Shown here piece after piece: positions 35,778-44,920 of a DNA stretch of 45,526 nucleotides. Made by a program: the position numbers and the translations under genes. Source of the stretch: Luminiphilus sp. Lineage in GTDB: Bacteria > Pseudomonadota > Gammaproteobacteria > Pseudomonadales > Halieaceae. Where the stretch lies: the NCBI GenBank assembly GCA_016779445.1, contig JADHNP010000012.1:1-45526 (forward strand). Direction: 5' to 3'. Below the pieces are notes generated by a model that saw only the letters and a program-made list of their open reading frames with translations, ran no database searches and was not told where the DNA came from. Within the stretch, counting starts at the first letter, position 1. The number at the start of each line of letters is the position of its first letter.

Positions 35778-35954
35778 GTAGTGTCACTGTTCTTCGCCTG
35801 TGCGCCAAGCTTAGAGCGACAGCTGAATTTGTCTACCAGTCGTATAGGCCGCCATTCAGGACAGGCCCAAGTCCGATAAACTATTCTGCTATCCAGCAAG
35901 GAGCACGCTATTTCGCGGCGTGTTCGTCTTAACCTGCATTTTGGAGACCGACCA

Positions 35955-37256
35955 ATGCTCGGACTGCGTGCCATCAAAGACTCCTCGGAGCATACCGGCT
36001 CCTATTACGCCGCGTCTCGCCAACCTACTACCGATTATTCCTTCCTTTCCGAGGCGGCGACTTGTGATGTCGTTGTTGTAGGCGGGGGATTTTCTGGGGT
36101 CAATACCGCCGTTGAACTGACCGAGCGCGGCTACGAGGTGATATTAATCGAGGCAAATAGAATTGGCTGGGGCGCCAGTGGACGTAACGGCGGGCAAATT
36201 ATTGGTGGTATTGGTCATACACCTGAGCGCTTCAAAAAACTTATCGGCGAGCAGGGAATTAAAACGATTTACCAGATGGGCATTGAAGCCCGTGACGTTA
36301 TAAAAGAGCGGATTGAGACCTATGGTATTGATTGCGATCTCAAGTGGGGCTACTGCGACGTGGCGTTGAAGCCGCGGCATATGAAGGAATTTGCCATTTG
36401 GAGGGACTGGGAAAGAACCATCGGTAATCCGCATCCTTACACGCTGCTTGATGCGTCTGAACTCAAAAGCTTTGTCAATTCTGATCGATACCTTGGTGGA
36501 CTGCACAATACTGCCAATGGCCACATACATCCCCTAAATTTGTGTGTTGGAGAGGCGGCAGCGGCAGTGAGGTGTGGCGCAAGAGTGTTTGAGCAGACAC
36601 GCGCCATAGAGATTATCCCAGGAGACAACCCGGTGGTAAAAACGGAGCACGGCAGCATCACCGCTAAGCAGATCGTCCTCGCAGGTAACGCCTACATGGG
36701 CAAGCTCATTCCCAAACTCAGTTTGCGCGTTTTACCCTCAGCGAGTTCGGTTATTGCCACTGAGCCGCTTTCAGAAGCCCTCGCGACAAAGCTTTTACCC
36801 GGCGATGTCGCCGTCTGTGATCCTAGAACAGCACTGGACTATTTCAGATTGTCGGCCGATCGTCGCATGCTGTTCGGTGGGCTTTCCAATTACACCGGTA
36901 TGGAACCAAAGAATCTTGTGCCAGTGATGCGTAAGAAGATGCGTAATGTGTTTGCTGAACTCGCGGATATCAAAATTGAGTATGCGTGGAGTGGTTGGAT
37001 TGGAATTGGTATTAACCGCATGCCGCAGCTCGGAAAATTGGCGCCGAATATTCGTTACATTCAAGCCTATTCAGGACACGGAGTTGCACCGACGCATATG
37101 ATGGCGAAAATCACGGCCGAGAGTATTGCTGGTGAAACCAACCGTTTCGACGTCATGGCGGCCATACCCCACATGGCCTTTCCCGGAGGGCGCGTGCTTG
37201 GCAGGCCGTTGCTCGCTGCTGGGATGGCGTATTATAAATTTCTTGATCTGTTCTAG
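35955..37256 (+). CDS. puuB: PuuB-like FAD-dependent amine oxidase (DAO family)
   Basis: The 433-residue protein has an FAD-binding start, DVVVVGGGFSGVNTAVELTE, the GWGASGRNGGQIIGG block of DAO-family oxidases, and a C-terminal YSGHGVAPTHMMAKI. GGAGACCGACCA precedes the ATG. In E. coli PuuB oxidises gamma-glutamylputrescine to the aldehyde; position next to the PuuA-like ligase supports that role here. Related enzymes act on sarcosine or other amines, so the assignment stays tentative. A short cupin gene follows on the other strand. Confidence 0.82.
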   Translation: MLGLRAIKDSSEHTGSYYAASRQPTTDYSFLSEAATCDVVVVGGGFSGVNTAVELTERGYEVILIEANRIGWGASGRNGGQIIGGIGHTPERFKKLIGEQGIKTIYQMGIEARDVIKERIETYGIDCDLKWGYCDVALKPRHMKEFAIWRDWERTIGNPHPYTLLDASELKSFVNSDRYLGGLHNTANGHIHPLNLCVGEAAAAVRCGARVFEQTRAIEIIPGDNPVVKTEHGSITAKQIVLAGNAYMGKLIPKLSLRVLPSASSVIATEPLSEALATKLLPGDVAVCDPRTALDYFRLSADRRMLFGGLSNYTGMEPKNLVPVMRKKMRNVFAELADIKIEYAWSGWIGIGINRMPQLGKLAPNIRYIQAYSGHGVAPTHMMAKITAESIAGETNRFDVMAAIPHMAFPGGRVLGRPLLAAGMAYYKFLDLF

Positions 37257-37266
37257 CGGTCAGCGA

Positions 37267-37638
37267 TCATGAGGCTTCGTGGGGAACCATCATTGCATAC
37301 ACCTTACGCACTTTTTTAATCACTTCAGCAGTGCCTTTCCAGCCACGGGGAAACACCCAGCTATCGCCTTCCTTCACTTCGGTAACGACACCGGCTTGGG
37401 AGGTGAATTTCCAGTGACCTTCCAGTAGGTAACAGAATTCCGTGAGCTCGAGATCCAACTCTAAAACACCAGGCTCGCATTCCCACGTTCCGGTATATAG
37501 CTGACCTCCCGCAAGATCGCTCTCAAAGAATCCGGCATTGGTCTGCAGGGGGAGCGCACCCACTGGCGCGCCAAAAGATTCACACGCCTCGAGATTAACC
37601 AGCCCCGCCGGGTTTTTCTGAACGCTGATTTCCATCAT
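37267..37638 (-). CDS. cupin (DUF861/EutQ-like)
   Basis: The 123-residue protein has a single cupin barrel: YTGTWECEPGVLELDLELTE, FCYLLEGHWKFTSQAG, then EGDSWVFPRGWKGTAEVIKK. The ending WKGTAEV-KVRKVYAMM is typical of DUF861 cupins, often found next to amine or ethanolamine pathways. GGGAGG stands 7 bases before the ATG at 37638, so the few residues upstream in frame are not used. Convergent with the PuuB-like gene (10-base gap). A similar, but exported, cupin is at 44921-45379. Confidence 0.75.
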   Translation of the reverse strand: MMEISVQKNPAGLVNLEACESFGAPVGALPLQTNAGFFESDLAGGQLYTGTWECEPGVLELDLELTEFCYLLEGHWKFTSQAGVVTEVKEGDSWVFPRGWKGTAEVIKKVRKVYAMMVPHEAS

Positions 37639-37909
37639 TGCTTGGCCTCCCGCCATATCACCGTGTTAGCTGACTGTTGGTTGATAAAAAGCCAGACACG
37701 CATTACCAGTCTATGCCTTTAAGGGCACGGATGCTTCCTAGCCCATATGCAGAGAGTCAGGGTGACGCTTTATGGCGTAAGCTGGACGGTGATAATCGTA
37801 ATACAGCGTAGGTAATTGCAAGAGCACCGATGCGCTGTGACCGGCATAAACTGGAGTTTGGAGCGATTCAAATGGCTCAGAGTTACTATTCGCGGGGGCG
37901 CAGGTCGTT

Positions 37910-39640
37910 TTGAGTATTTTCGCCATTACGATCGCCCTGTCTGTGCTCACTTTTGTATTCATTGGTAGCTACGCCGGCCGACAGGTTAAAACTCTCGACG
38001 ATTATTATGTAGCAGGGCGTCGCGCACCCACCTTTCTCATTGTCGGTACGCTGGTAGCAAGCAACATGAGTACTACCGTATTCATGGGAGAGGCTGGCTT
38101 CACTTATGCTGGCCAGTTGGGCCCCTATTTGTTGCTGCCGGGATTGACTGTTATTGGCTATGCGTATGGAGCGTTATTCTTTGGCACGTTTCTGAGGCGA
38201 AGCCGCGCGACGACGGTGGCTGCCTTCTTCGGTGAGCGCTTCGCGTCACCGGAGCTGCAGCAGATAGCGGGCTGGACGATTATATTGGGGCTCGGTGGGT
38301 ATCTTTTGGTAGTAACGCAAGGTGCAGCATTGCTGCTATCTGACCTTACCGGCATTAGCTATGAAGCTGGCATCGCGATTGCGTGGTTGAGTTATTCGGT
38401 GTTCACGCTGTATGCCGGATCAAAAGGCGTCGTGATTACCGATACGTTGATGTTTTTGCTATTCACTGGTGCATCCATGTTCGTTGCTATCCATCTTCTC
38501 GAGGGGTTTGGCGGGATTTCTCAGACGATTCAGGATCTGACGCGGCTAGAGGAAAAGCCGGATCTTACGAGTTGGCACGGCACTATTGGTGAAGGCACCG
38601 CTTGGCCCACTGCATTAGATTTTTTAATTTGGATCGTGGTGATCGACCTATCGTGGAGTTTGGTCTATGCCGTGAGCCCATGGCAGTCTAGTCGTCATCT
38701 TATGGCAAAAAGCGAGCATGTCGTGCTTCGAGCATCGATCTACACCGTGTTGGTGGTTATCTTCCTGCAATTAGCGATATACGGGGCGGGTGGTTTTGTG
38801 AATCTCGCAAATCCGAACATAGAGAATGAAGAAACAGTCTTGATATGGGCGGCGACTCATTTAGTGCCAGCTTTGCTCGGCGCGGTGCTGGTTGCGGGCA
38901 TTGTATGTGCGGCGCTGTCATCGGCGTCGACGTTCTTGTCCTTGATTGGCTTTAGCGCCAGTAATGATCTGACGGTAAAAACGAGTGCGACCAATCTCAA
39001 CAGGACCCGTCTTGCCATGGCCTCAATCAGCGCAGTAGTGCTGGTGCTCAGTCTTTTCCTACCTCATGACCTTTTCTGGATCACGCTTTTCATTGGGACA
39101 GTCTTTGCCTCTAGCTGGGGGCCAGTGGGGCTAATGAGCATTTGGAGTCGATCGATTACTGCGCGTGGAGCTCGCTGGGGCATGATTGCAGGATTGCTAG
39201 CGAACATTGCGCCGGCAGCGCTGGACTATCTGGGCTTTATTGACTTGCCAAGTTATCTCGAGCCGGTATTGCTTGGCATCGTGGCTTCGATCATGTTTAC
39301 CTATTTGGGATCCAGAGGCGATGCTATTACGCAGCAAGAGCGCGACTATTTAGCATTTCTCCATCGGACTCCCGCTGAGGACATCAGCCAAGATGCAACG
39401 CGCATTACCTTGGTGGCACCGATGCTTCTTATTGCTTACGGGTGCCTCATGCCATTTTTGCTATTACATTTTTATGTTGAGCCTTATCAGATCGGTGCGG
39501 GCGTGATTGCGGTAGGTGAGAGTATTGATTGGAGCGGGCTGGAGCCATGGTTTGTATTGGGTCCGCTGGTCATCCATGTGCCGCTAGGGGTTGTTGCCTG
39601 GCGGGTGATTCGTAAACGCTACACACCTGAAGCCGCATAA
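37910..39640 (+). CDS. sodium/solute symporter (SSS family)
   Basis: The 576-residue protein has the SSS fold with about 13 hydrophobic segments: an N-terminal FAITIALSVLTFVFIGSYAG, the conserved LDDYYVAGRR, STTVFMGEAGFTYAGQLG and LVAGIVCAALSSASTFLSL near the sodium site. It starts with TTG at 37910; the ribosome site is weak. Such carriers take up solutes like proline, acetate, pantothenate or amines with Na+. Its place among amine genes suggests an amine or methylated osmolyte as cargo, which is inference only. Confidence 0.87.
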   Translation: MSIFAITIALSVLTFVFIGSYAGRQVKTLDDYYVAGRRAPTFLIVGTLVASNMSTTVFMGEAGFTYAGQLGPYLLLPGLTVIGYAYGALFFGTFLRRSRATTVAAFFGERFASPELQQIAGWTIILGLGGYLLVVTQGAALLLSDLTGISYEAGIAIAWLSYSVFTLYAGSKGVVITDTLMFLLFTGASMFVAIHLLEGFGGISQTIQDLTRLEEKPDLTSWHGTIGEGTAWPTALDFLIWIVVIDLSWSLVYAVSPWQSSRHLMAKSEHVVLRASIYTVLVVIFLQLAIYGAGGFVNLANPNIENEETVLIWAATHLVPALLGAVLVAGIVCAALSSASTFLSLIGFSASNDLTVKTSATNLNRTRLAMASISAVVLVLSLFLPHDLFWITLFIGTVFASSWGPVGLMSIWSRSITARGARWGMIAGLLANIAPAALDYLGFIDLPSYLEPVLLGIVASIMFTYLGSRGDAITQQERDYLAFLHRTPAEDISQDATRITLVAPMLLIAYGCLMPFLLLHFYVEPYQIGAGVIAVGESIDWSGLEPWFVLGPLVIHVPLGVVAWRVIRKRYTPEAA

Positions 39641-39649
39641 AGTTAGCTC

Positions 39650-39685
39650 AAACCGCATTAGTGGCGTGGTTTAGACGCTTAAGCG
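39650..39685. terminator. inverted repeats between convergent genes
   Basis: AAACC-GC and GC-GT-GGTTT (39650-39672) can pair with a 2-base bulge; then CGCTTAAGCG (39676-39685) is a perfect 10-bp palindrome. Both sit in the 46-base gap between the symporter and flavoenzyme 3. A shared terminator is possible. Confidence 0.3.
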
Positions 39686-39686
39686 A

Positions 39687-41270
39687 TCACGCATCTTTTA
39701 AAATTCGCCGTGCAGCATTGTGTCCTGGTGCACCCGTTACACCGCCACCCGGGTGGGCGCCTGATCCGCATAAATACAAGCCCCGGATGGGTGTAGCATA
39801 TTGAGCAGCGGATGGATGCGGTCGCATGTTAAACAGTTGATCGGGTTCCAGCCGTCCATGGCAGATGTCTCCGCGGGTCATGCCAAGCATGCGCTCGATG
39901 TCCAGTGGTGTTAAACATTGGTAGCCGACGAGGTGTTCTCTGAGATTGGGGAAAAAGCGCTCTACGTAGTCAAGGATGTGATCAGCAATGCTGTCTTTTT
40001 CTTCGTCCCATGAGCGGCCTTCGCTCAATTTATAGGGCATATATTTACACAGCAGACTCATGACATGGTGGCCGGGTGTGTCGGTCAGTGTCTCGTCCAT
40101 AACACTGGGTATGATCGCTTCAATAATGGGTGGATCAGCCGGTTCGCCTCGCTTAGCACTGTGGAATGCTGCGTTAAGGTGATCAGCACTCTCAATCATT
40201 GTAATGCTGGCTCGATGATGCGGTCCCTCGGGTCCCGGTAGCGCAGCGAACTTGGGAAGGGCGGATAGGGCCAGGTTCATTCGCAATGATGCGGATTCTT
40301 GTCGAAAACTTTTTATATCTCGAGCGAAGTCCTCAGGCAGGTGCTGCTCCCCTAAAAGCTTCAAAAATGTCCGATTTGGATCTGTATTCGCTGCCACAAC
40401 AGGCGCGGTAATGACCTCGTTAGAGGTGAGCGTCACACCAGTCACCTTTCCTTCTATGACGTTAATGCGCTCTACCGCAGCATCTGTGCGAACTTCTACC
40501 CCTTTCGCAAGAGCTGACTGCATCATGGCCTGCGTGATACCACCCATGCCCCCTTTTACAATCCCCCAGGAGCCCGGTTTGCCATTCACTTCGCCTACCG
40601 CGTGGTGGAGCATGGCAAGGCTAGCTCCAGGCTGGCTAAGTGGCGCGTAGTTTGCCGGCATGATGTGTGCCGCTACCATGGCTTTCACTTTGGGGCTTTC
40701 AAACCATCGATCAATGATAGTTTCGGGGGCGCCAATAAAGAACTGCATCAGGCGCCAGCGAGCATCAGCATCGAGTCGGAAAACGTCTACACCCATCTTC
40801 AGCAATGAGAGCAGATCTCCCATACCTTGTTCACCAAGTTTGGGAGGCTCGTTCAGCCATTGTTTAGCCAGTAGTTGACCAATTTGATCGACAGAGGTTT
40901 CAAATGCCTCGTAGGCATGAAAGTCGGTATCAGAGAATTTCCCAAACTGCTTTCGGTTAAATTCCTTATCTGCGGTGAGGAGTAGGTAATCTCCTCCTGA
41001 GTCAATATATAGGGCGTTATTCAGGGTAATGGCTTCGTAACCGAAATCTGAGAGCTTCAAGTCGCTAATGACTTCCGGGCGCAGCAAGCTAACAACATAG
41101 GAAAAAGTGGAGTTGCGGTACCCAGGGTAAAACTCTTCCGTTACCGCTGCGCCACCCACGACTGGCCGCTGTTCGAGAACGCATACCCGCATTCCTCCCT
41201 TGGCGAGATAGTTGGCGGTGGTAAGGCCATTGTGGCCTGCTCCGATGACAATGGCGTCGTATTGGCTCAT
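39687..41270 (-). CDS. PYROXD2/phytoene desaturase-like FAD oxidoreductase 3
   Basis: The 527-residue protein begins AIVIGAGHNGLTTANYLAKG, with VVGGAAVTEEFYPGYRNSTF, and ends LYLCGSGAHPGGGVTGAPGH. It is closest, by eye, to paralogue 4, which is divergently transcribed across a 179-base gap. The Ser-rich SYVVSLLRPEVISDLKL block matches SYSVSLLHPQVIADLSL in paralogue 4. These enzymes bind FAD by the N-terminal Rossmann fold and have no known substrate in bacteria. No signal peptide. Confidence 0.87.
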   Translation of the reverse strand: MSQYDAIVIGAGHNGLTTANYLAKGGMRVCVLEQRPVVGGAAVTEEFYPGYRNSTFSYVVSLLRPEVISDLKLSDFGYEAITLNNALYIDSGGDYLLLTADKEFNRKQFGKFSDTDFHAYEAFETSVDQIGQLLAKQWLNEPPKLGEQGMGDLLSLLKMGVDVFRLDADARWRLMQFFIGAPETIIDRWFESPKVKAMVAAHIMPANYAPLSQPGASLAMLHHAVGEVNGKPGSWGIVKGGMGGITQAMMQSALAKGVEVRTDAAVERINVIEGKVTGVTLTSNEVITAPVVAANTDPNRTFLKLLGEQHLPEDFARDIKSFRQESASLRMNLALSALPKFAALPGPEGPHHRASITMIESADHLNAAFHSAKRGEPADPPIIEAIIPSVMDETLTDTPGHHVMSLLCKYMPYKLSEGRSWDEEKDSIADHILDYVERFFPNLREHLVGYQCLTPLDIERMLGMTRGDICHGRLEPDQLFNMRPHPSAAQYATPIRGLYLCGSGAHPGGGVTGAPGHNAARRILKDA

Positions 41271-41329
41271 AGAGGACCCGAAAGATCAGAAAATGAATGA
41301 TTGTTGACAGCGCTTGGCTTGTAACGCGG

Positions 41330-41341
41330 GCAATCGATTGC
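41330..41341. promoter_or_regulatory. 12-bp palindrome between divergent flavoenzyme genes
   Basis: GCAATCGATTGC is a perfect 12-bp palindrome midway in the 179-base gap between paralogues 3 and 4. A shared operator for both genes is plausible. A TTGACA-like element lies about 20 bases to its left, without a clear partner. Confidence 0.35.
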
Positions 41342-41449
41342 TCGCGATCGACCAGCGATGCATCTTAGGCAGTATGCGTCCGAGAAGGCCTGCATGTCGA
41401 TATCCTCATTCCAGTCTACAATGCCGATAAGGTTTTAAGGTGTCAGTTA

Positions 41450-43039
41450 ATGGCGACACAGGCTTCCGAATCGGACGTCATCATTATCGGTGGCGGGCAC
41501 AACGGGTTGGTTTGCGCGGGATATCTGGCGAGGGCTGGAAGGTCGGTGCGTGTTTTTGAAGCACGGGACGTGCTAGGAGGCGCGGCGATTACTGAGGAGT
41601 TTCATCCCGGATTTCGTAACTCTGTTTACTCCTATTCCGTCAGCTTGTTGCATCCGCAGGTTATCGCTGATCTGTCGCTAGAGAGGCATGGTCTGGAGAT
41701 TATGGAGCGCGCGGCGGGTACGCTCAGTTTGCTGGACAATGATCACTTGCTGTTGACCCGCGACGATGCGCAGGCGCGTGCTGAGATTGCGCGATTTTCG
41801 GCGCGTGATGCCGATCGTATCGAACAGTTTGAGAGTGAGATAAGCACCGTCGCAATCGCCCTCAGGCAGTTAGCGATTCAGTCGCCTCCCGACTTTGGCG
41901 GCGGCTGGCGCGATTTGATGCAACTGTTATCAGCGGGAAACGTTGCAAGAAAGCTCGGTGCCCAAGCACAGAAGGTACTGGCAACATTGATGACCAGCTC
42001 ATTGGGTGACTACCTTGATAGCTGGTTTGAAGGGGAGGCCTTAAAAGGCGTACTCGGGCTTGAGGGTGTAATCGGTAACTTTGCAAGCCCCTACCAGTCG
42101 GGCACGGCCTATATTTTGCTGCATCATGCTTTTGGCGAGGTTGGAGGACGCGCTGGAGCGTGGGGAATTGCCAGAGGCGGCATGGGGGCAATTAGTGACG
42201 CCATGGCAAGCTTTGCACGAGCGCAAGGCGTTGCATTGGAAACGGGTACACCGGTGGAAGAAATCTTACTGGATGGGAAGAAGGCCGTGGGTGTCAGGCT
42301 CGCGGATGGACGAACTTTTAACTCGCGCCAGGTGGCCGCGAACGTACATCCGCAAACCTTGTTGACCCGGATGTTGGATCCGAGTCTGCTCAATGAGGAA
42401 GACCGGCGTCGTGTCGATGGCTATCGCAGTCATTCAGCAACCTTTCGTATGAACGTCGCGTTATCCGAGCTGCCACAGTTCACTTCAATGGCGGGCCGAG
42501 GTGATGCGCATTTTCAGGGCGCTATCGAGGTGTCGCCTTCGCTCGCCTACATAGACCAAGCGTATCTTGATGCAAAGCAAACAGGTTGGGCGAAAAAACC
42601 TGTTATCTCGATGCAGGTTCCCACCACACAGGATGACTCTCTTGCGCCTCCGGGCGCACATGTGGCCAGTTTGTTCTGTCAGCACTTTCAGCGTCACCTG
42701 CCCAGTGGCCAAAGCTGGGATGATGTTAGAGAACAGGTTGCAGATGAGGTGATTAATACGATTGACGCTTACGCGCCTAATTTCAAAGGCGCTGTTCTTG
42801 GGCGACAGATCAAAACCCCCCTCGATATTGAGCGTGATTTGGGAATGATCGGCGGCGATATCTTCCACGGTGCGTTGCATCTTGATCAGTTCTACGCGAT
42901 GCGACCGATACCGGGCTACGCGTCCTACCGTATGCCAGTGGATAATGTCTTCTTATGTGGTTCCGGAGCTCATCCCGGTGGTGGCGTGACAGGTCTCCCG
43001 GGTCGAAACGCAGCACAGGCAATGTTGCGCAGTCGGTAG
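41450..43039 (+). CDS. PYROXD2/phytoene desaturase-like FAD oxidoreductase 4
   Basis: The 529-residue protein starts VIIIGGGHNGLVCAGYLARA, continues LGGAAITEEFHPGFRNSVYS and ends VFLCGSGAHPGGGVTGLPGR. AAGG lies 10 bases before the ATG. It is paired with divergently transcribed paralogue 3 and shares more blocks with it than with paralogues 1 and 2. Function is likely oxidation or desaturation of an organic substrate with FAD; the electron acceptor and substrate are unknown. Confidence 0.88.
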   Translation: MATQASESDVIIIGGGHNGLVCAGYLARAGRSVRVFEARDVLGGAAITEEFHPGFRNSVYSYSVSLLHPQVIADLSLERHGLEIMERAAGTLSLLDNDHLLLTRDDAQARAEIARFSARDADRIEQFESEISTVAIALRQLAIQSPPDFGGGWRDLMQLLSAGNVARKLGAQAQKVLATLMTSSLGDYLDSWFEGEALKGVLGLEGVIGNFASPYQSGTAYILLHHAFGEVGGRAGAWGIARGGMGAISDAMASFARAQGVALETGTPVEEILLDGKKAVGVRLADGRTFNSRQVAANVHPQTLLTRMLDPSLLNEEDRRRVDGYRSHSATFRMNVALSELPQFTSMAGRGDAHFQGAIEVSPSLAYIDQAYLDAKQTGWAKKPVISMQVPTTQDDSLAPPGAHVASLFCQHFQRHLPSGQSWDDVREQVADEVINTIDAYAPNFKGAVLGRQIKTPLDIERDLGMIGGDIFHGALHLDQFYAMRPIPGYASYRMPVDNVFLCGSGAHPGGGVTGLPGRNAAQAMLRSR

Positions 43040-43124
43040 GCACTTTATCAACTGAAGATTTATGGGAAGTGCAGTTGCTGCGTTCCGCACTGCCTATAGT
43101 GAGAAGGCAGGAGATATATCAACC

Positions 43125-43154
43125 CATGCGCCACACCTGCATGCGCCACACCTG
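43125..43154. repeat. 15-bp perfect tandem duplication
   Basis: CATGCGCCACACCTG occurs twice head to tail (43125-43139, 43140-43154) in the gap between flavoenzyme 4 and the sulfatase. It looks like a recent slippage duplication, since the copies are identical. No gene spans it with conviction. Confidence 0.6.
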
Positions 43155-43228
43155 AATGTACCTTGAGAGTAGATGGTAGACCGCGCATTCCACAAGACAG
43201 CGGGCCCAAAGATAGCTTTACTCAGTGG

Positions 43229-44665
43229 TTAATCACCCACTGGGAGCTGCGGGTCGGTGGCCAGGGAGGCCTCGTGATCCTCTATGACTTGATACAAAGG
43301 AAAGTCTACCCAGGTGTCGTTTAGGTAATTAAGTTCCGGCACTTCTTCCTTGGGGTCAACGATGAGGTTGTACACCGATGGGTACGCCATTTCTCGGATG
43401 CTATAGGTATCCGAGTCCATTTCTTTCAGCAAAATTTTCCAATTTCGCCATTTTGCGCCAAAGAGCGTATTGCCGATATAAATCACCAAACTTTCCCGGG
43501 CGGACGTATCGGTTTCACCCATAAAAAAGTCGGATTGATCGACGCCATCCAGCACGCGATCTTTAGGTAGTGTTGCGCCAACGAATTTTGCAATCGTGGG
43601 AAATACATCCAGTTGGTGGACTACCTCATTAGAAACCCGCTGGGCGGGGATTTTCTGGGGCCAGCGAATAAGGAAAGGCACGCGAAGCGAGCCCTCATAG
43701 GGAGAAAACATACCGCTGCGCCAGGGTCCGGTGAAGCCGAATGAGCGCGGTACACCCTCTCTACCGTTGTCCGAGGTGAATATAAAAATCGTGTTTTCAG
43801 TGAGCCCCAACTCTTCCAATTTTGACAGCAGCTGTCCTACGTAAATATCTGTTTGTGCGAGCACGTCAGCAAAGCTGCCATGGCCCGTACTGCCATAGAA
43901 ATCGGGATGAGGATCCACAGGTTCGTGGGTTTGAGTGTAGGTAACAAAAGCAAAAAACGGCTTGCCAGCGGCGGATTGGCGCTCGATAAAACCGAGAGTG
44001 TTTTCAGTAATTTCTTGGTCCATCACTCTGCGCTTTTTGCGATCAAAGACCTCAAGTTCTGTCGGAGTAGTGCCTTTCCGACTCGACATGACATGGGCAA
44101 ACCGAATGTCAGGGTGAGCGTCCGGTTGAAAGCTATTACTGTCTGGCCAGAAGGCGCGATCCGAAGATCTAGGAATACCGATCCACTCGTCAAAGCCTTG
44201 ATCCGTGGGAAATCGCCCCTCTGTATCGCCCAAATGCCACTTCCCAAAAATGCCTGACACGTAATCATGCTCTTCAAGCAGCTCAGCCAGGGTGATTTCC
44301 CACTTCGTAATGCCATACCAGACACCTCTGGGGGGTAAATCTTCTCGCTGTCTGGTTCTGATTCCGTAGCGTCCCGTCATAAGAGCTGATCGCGAGGGCG
44401 TACACTCGGCCTCAACATTAAAGTTAGTCAGGCGCATTCCCTGTGCGGCGATGCTGTCAATGTTAGGCGTCGGCGCGCCTCTCATTGCGCCTCCACCATA
44501 GACGCCAATTTCGCCGTAGCCAAAATTATCCATCAACACAAGAACTACATTGGGTTTTTCAGCAGGAGAGGCATCGGAGGCTGCTGCTGAGAAGTGCGGC
44601 ATCACAATGAATGACAAGAGTGCCGCTAATCTGATTATTGCGATGATGCGCTGAGCGCTACACAT
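43229..44665 (-). CDS. secreted sulfatase (alkaline phosphatase superfamily)
   Basis: The 478-residue protein has a signal peptide (IRLAALLSFIVMPHFSAAA) and the formylglycine motif CTPSRSALMTGR with Cys88, which must be oxidised to become active. The first metal site reads VLVLMDNFGYGEIG, with DN where many sulfatases have DD; FTSDNGREG gives the later Asp/Asn ligands, and GIFGKWHLGD holds the conserved Lys/His. Such enzymes remove sulfate esters from polysaccharides, steroids or small molecules in the periplasm or outside. No formylglycine-generating enzyme gene is in the window. Fold and export are clear; the substrate is unknown. Confidence 0.88.
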   Translation of the reverse strand: MCSAQRIIAIIRLAALLSFIVMPHFSAAASDASPAEKPNVVLVLMDNFGYGEIGVYGGGAMRGAPTPNIDSIAAQGMRLTNFNVEAECTPSRSALMTGRYGIRTRQREDLPPRGVWYGITKWEITLAELLEEHDYVSGIFGKWHLGDTEGRFPTDQGFDEWIGIPRSSDRAFWPDSNSFQPDAHPDIRFAHVMSSRKGTTPTELEVFDRKKRRVMDQEITENTLGFIERQSAAGKPFFAFVTYTQTHEPVDPHPDFYGSTGHGSFADVLAQTDIYVGQLLSKLEELGLTENTIFIFTSDNGREGVPRSFGFTGPWRSGMFSPYEGSLRVPFLIRWPQKIPAQRVSNEVVHQLDVFPTIAKFVGATLPKDRVLDGVDQSDFFMGETDTSARESLVIYIGNTLFGAKWRNWKILLKEMDSDTYSIREMAYPSVYNLIVDPKEEVPELNYLNDTWVDFPLYQVIEDHEASLATDPQLPVGD

Positions 44666-44758
44666 ACGTCATCACGCCTCTCCGCTGGCCGGCAAGATCT
44701 GCAACATCATAGCGCAAGACGCGAAGCGTGGCCTTGTCCCGCTACAACCGGTTCGGGA

Positions 44759-44778
44759 GTACGATAGCGCCATCGTGC
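44759..44778. promoter_or_regulatory. imperfect 20-bp palindrome upstream of secreted cupin
   Basis: GTACGAT-A-GCGC-C-ATCGTGC is nearly symmetrical (one G:T and one A/C off) in the 255-base divergent gap between the sulfatase and the secreted cupin. It is a possible operator. The rest of the gap shows no gene I believe. Confidence 0.28.
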
Positions 44779-44920
44779 TTGCGAATAGTCTCTCTGGCCT
44801 CGAATCGGGAGGGCAACGAGGGGTTTTTCTCGTGCTCGTATGGCGCAAAGGTGACGTATCAGAAGTTGGTCGGAGTATGCTTGAGTTGCTACTAGACATG
44901 AAATTAAAGGAGATTCAGAA

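Noticed and set aside
37738-37962. minus-strand frame of 74 codons
   Set aside because: Overlaps the symporter start; no signal, motif or ribosome site.
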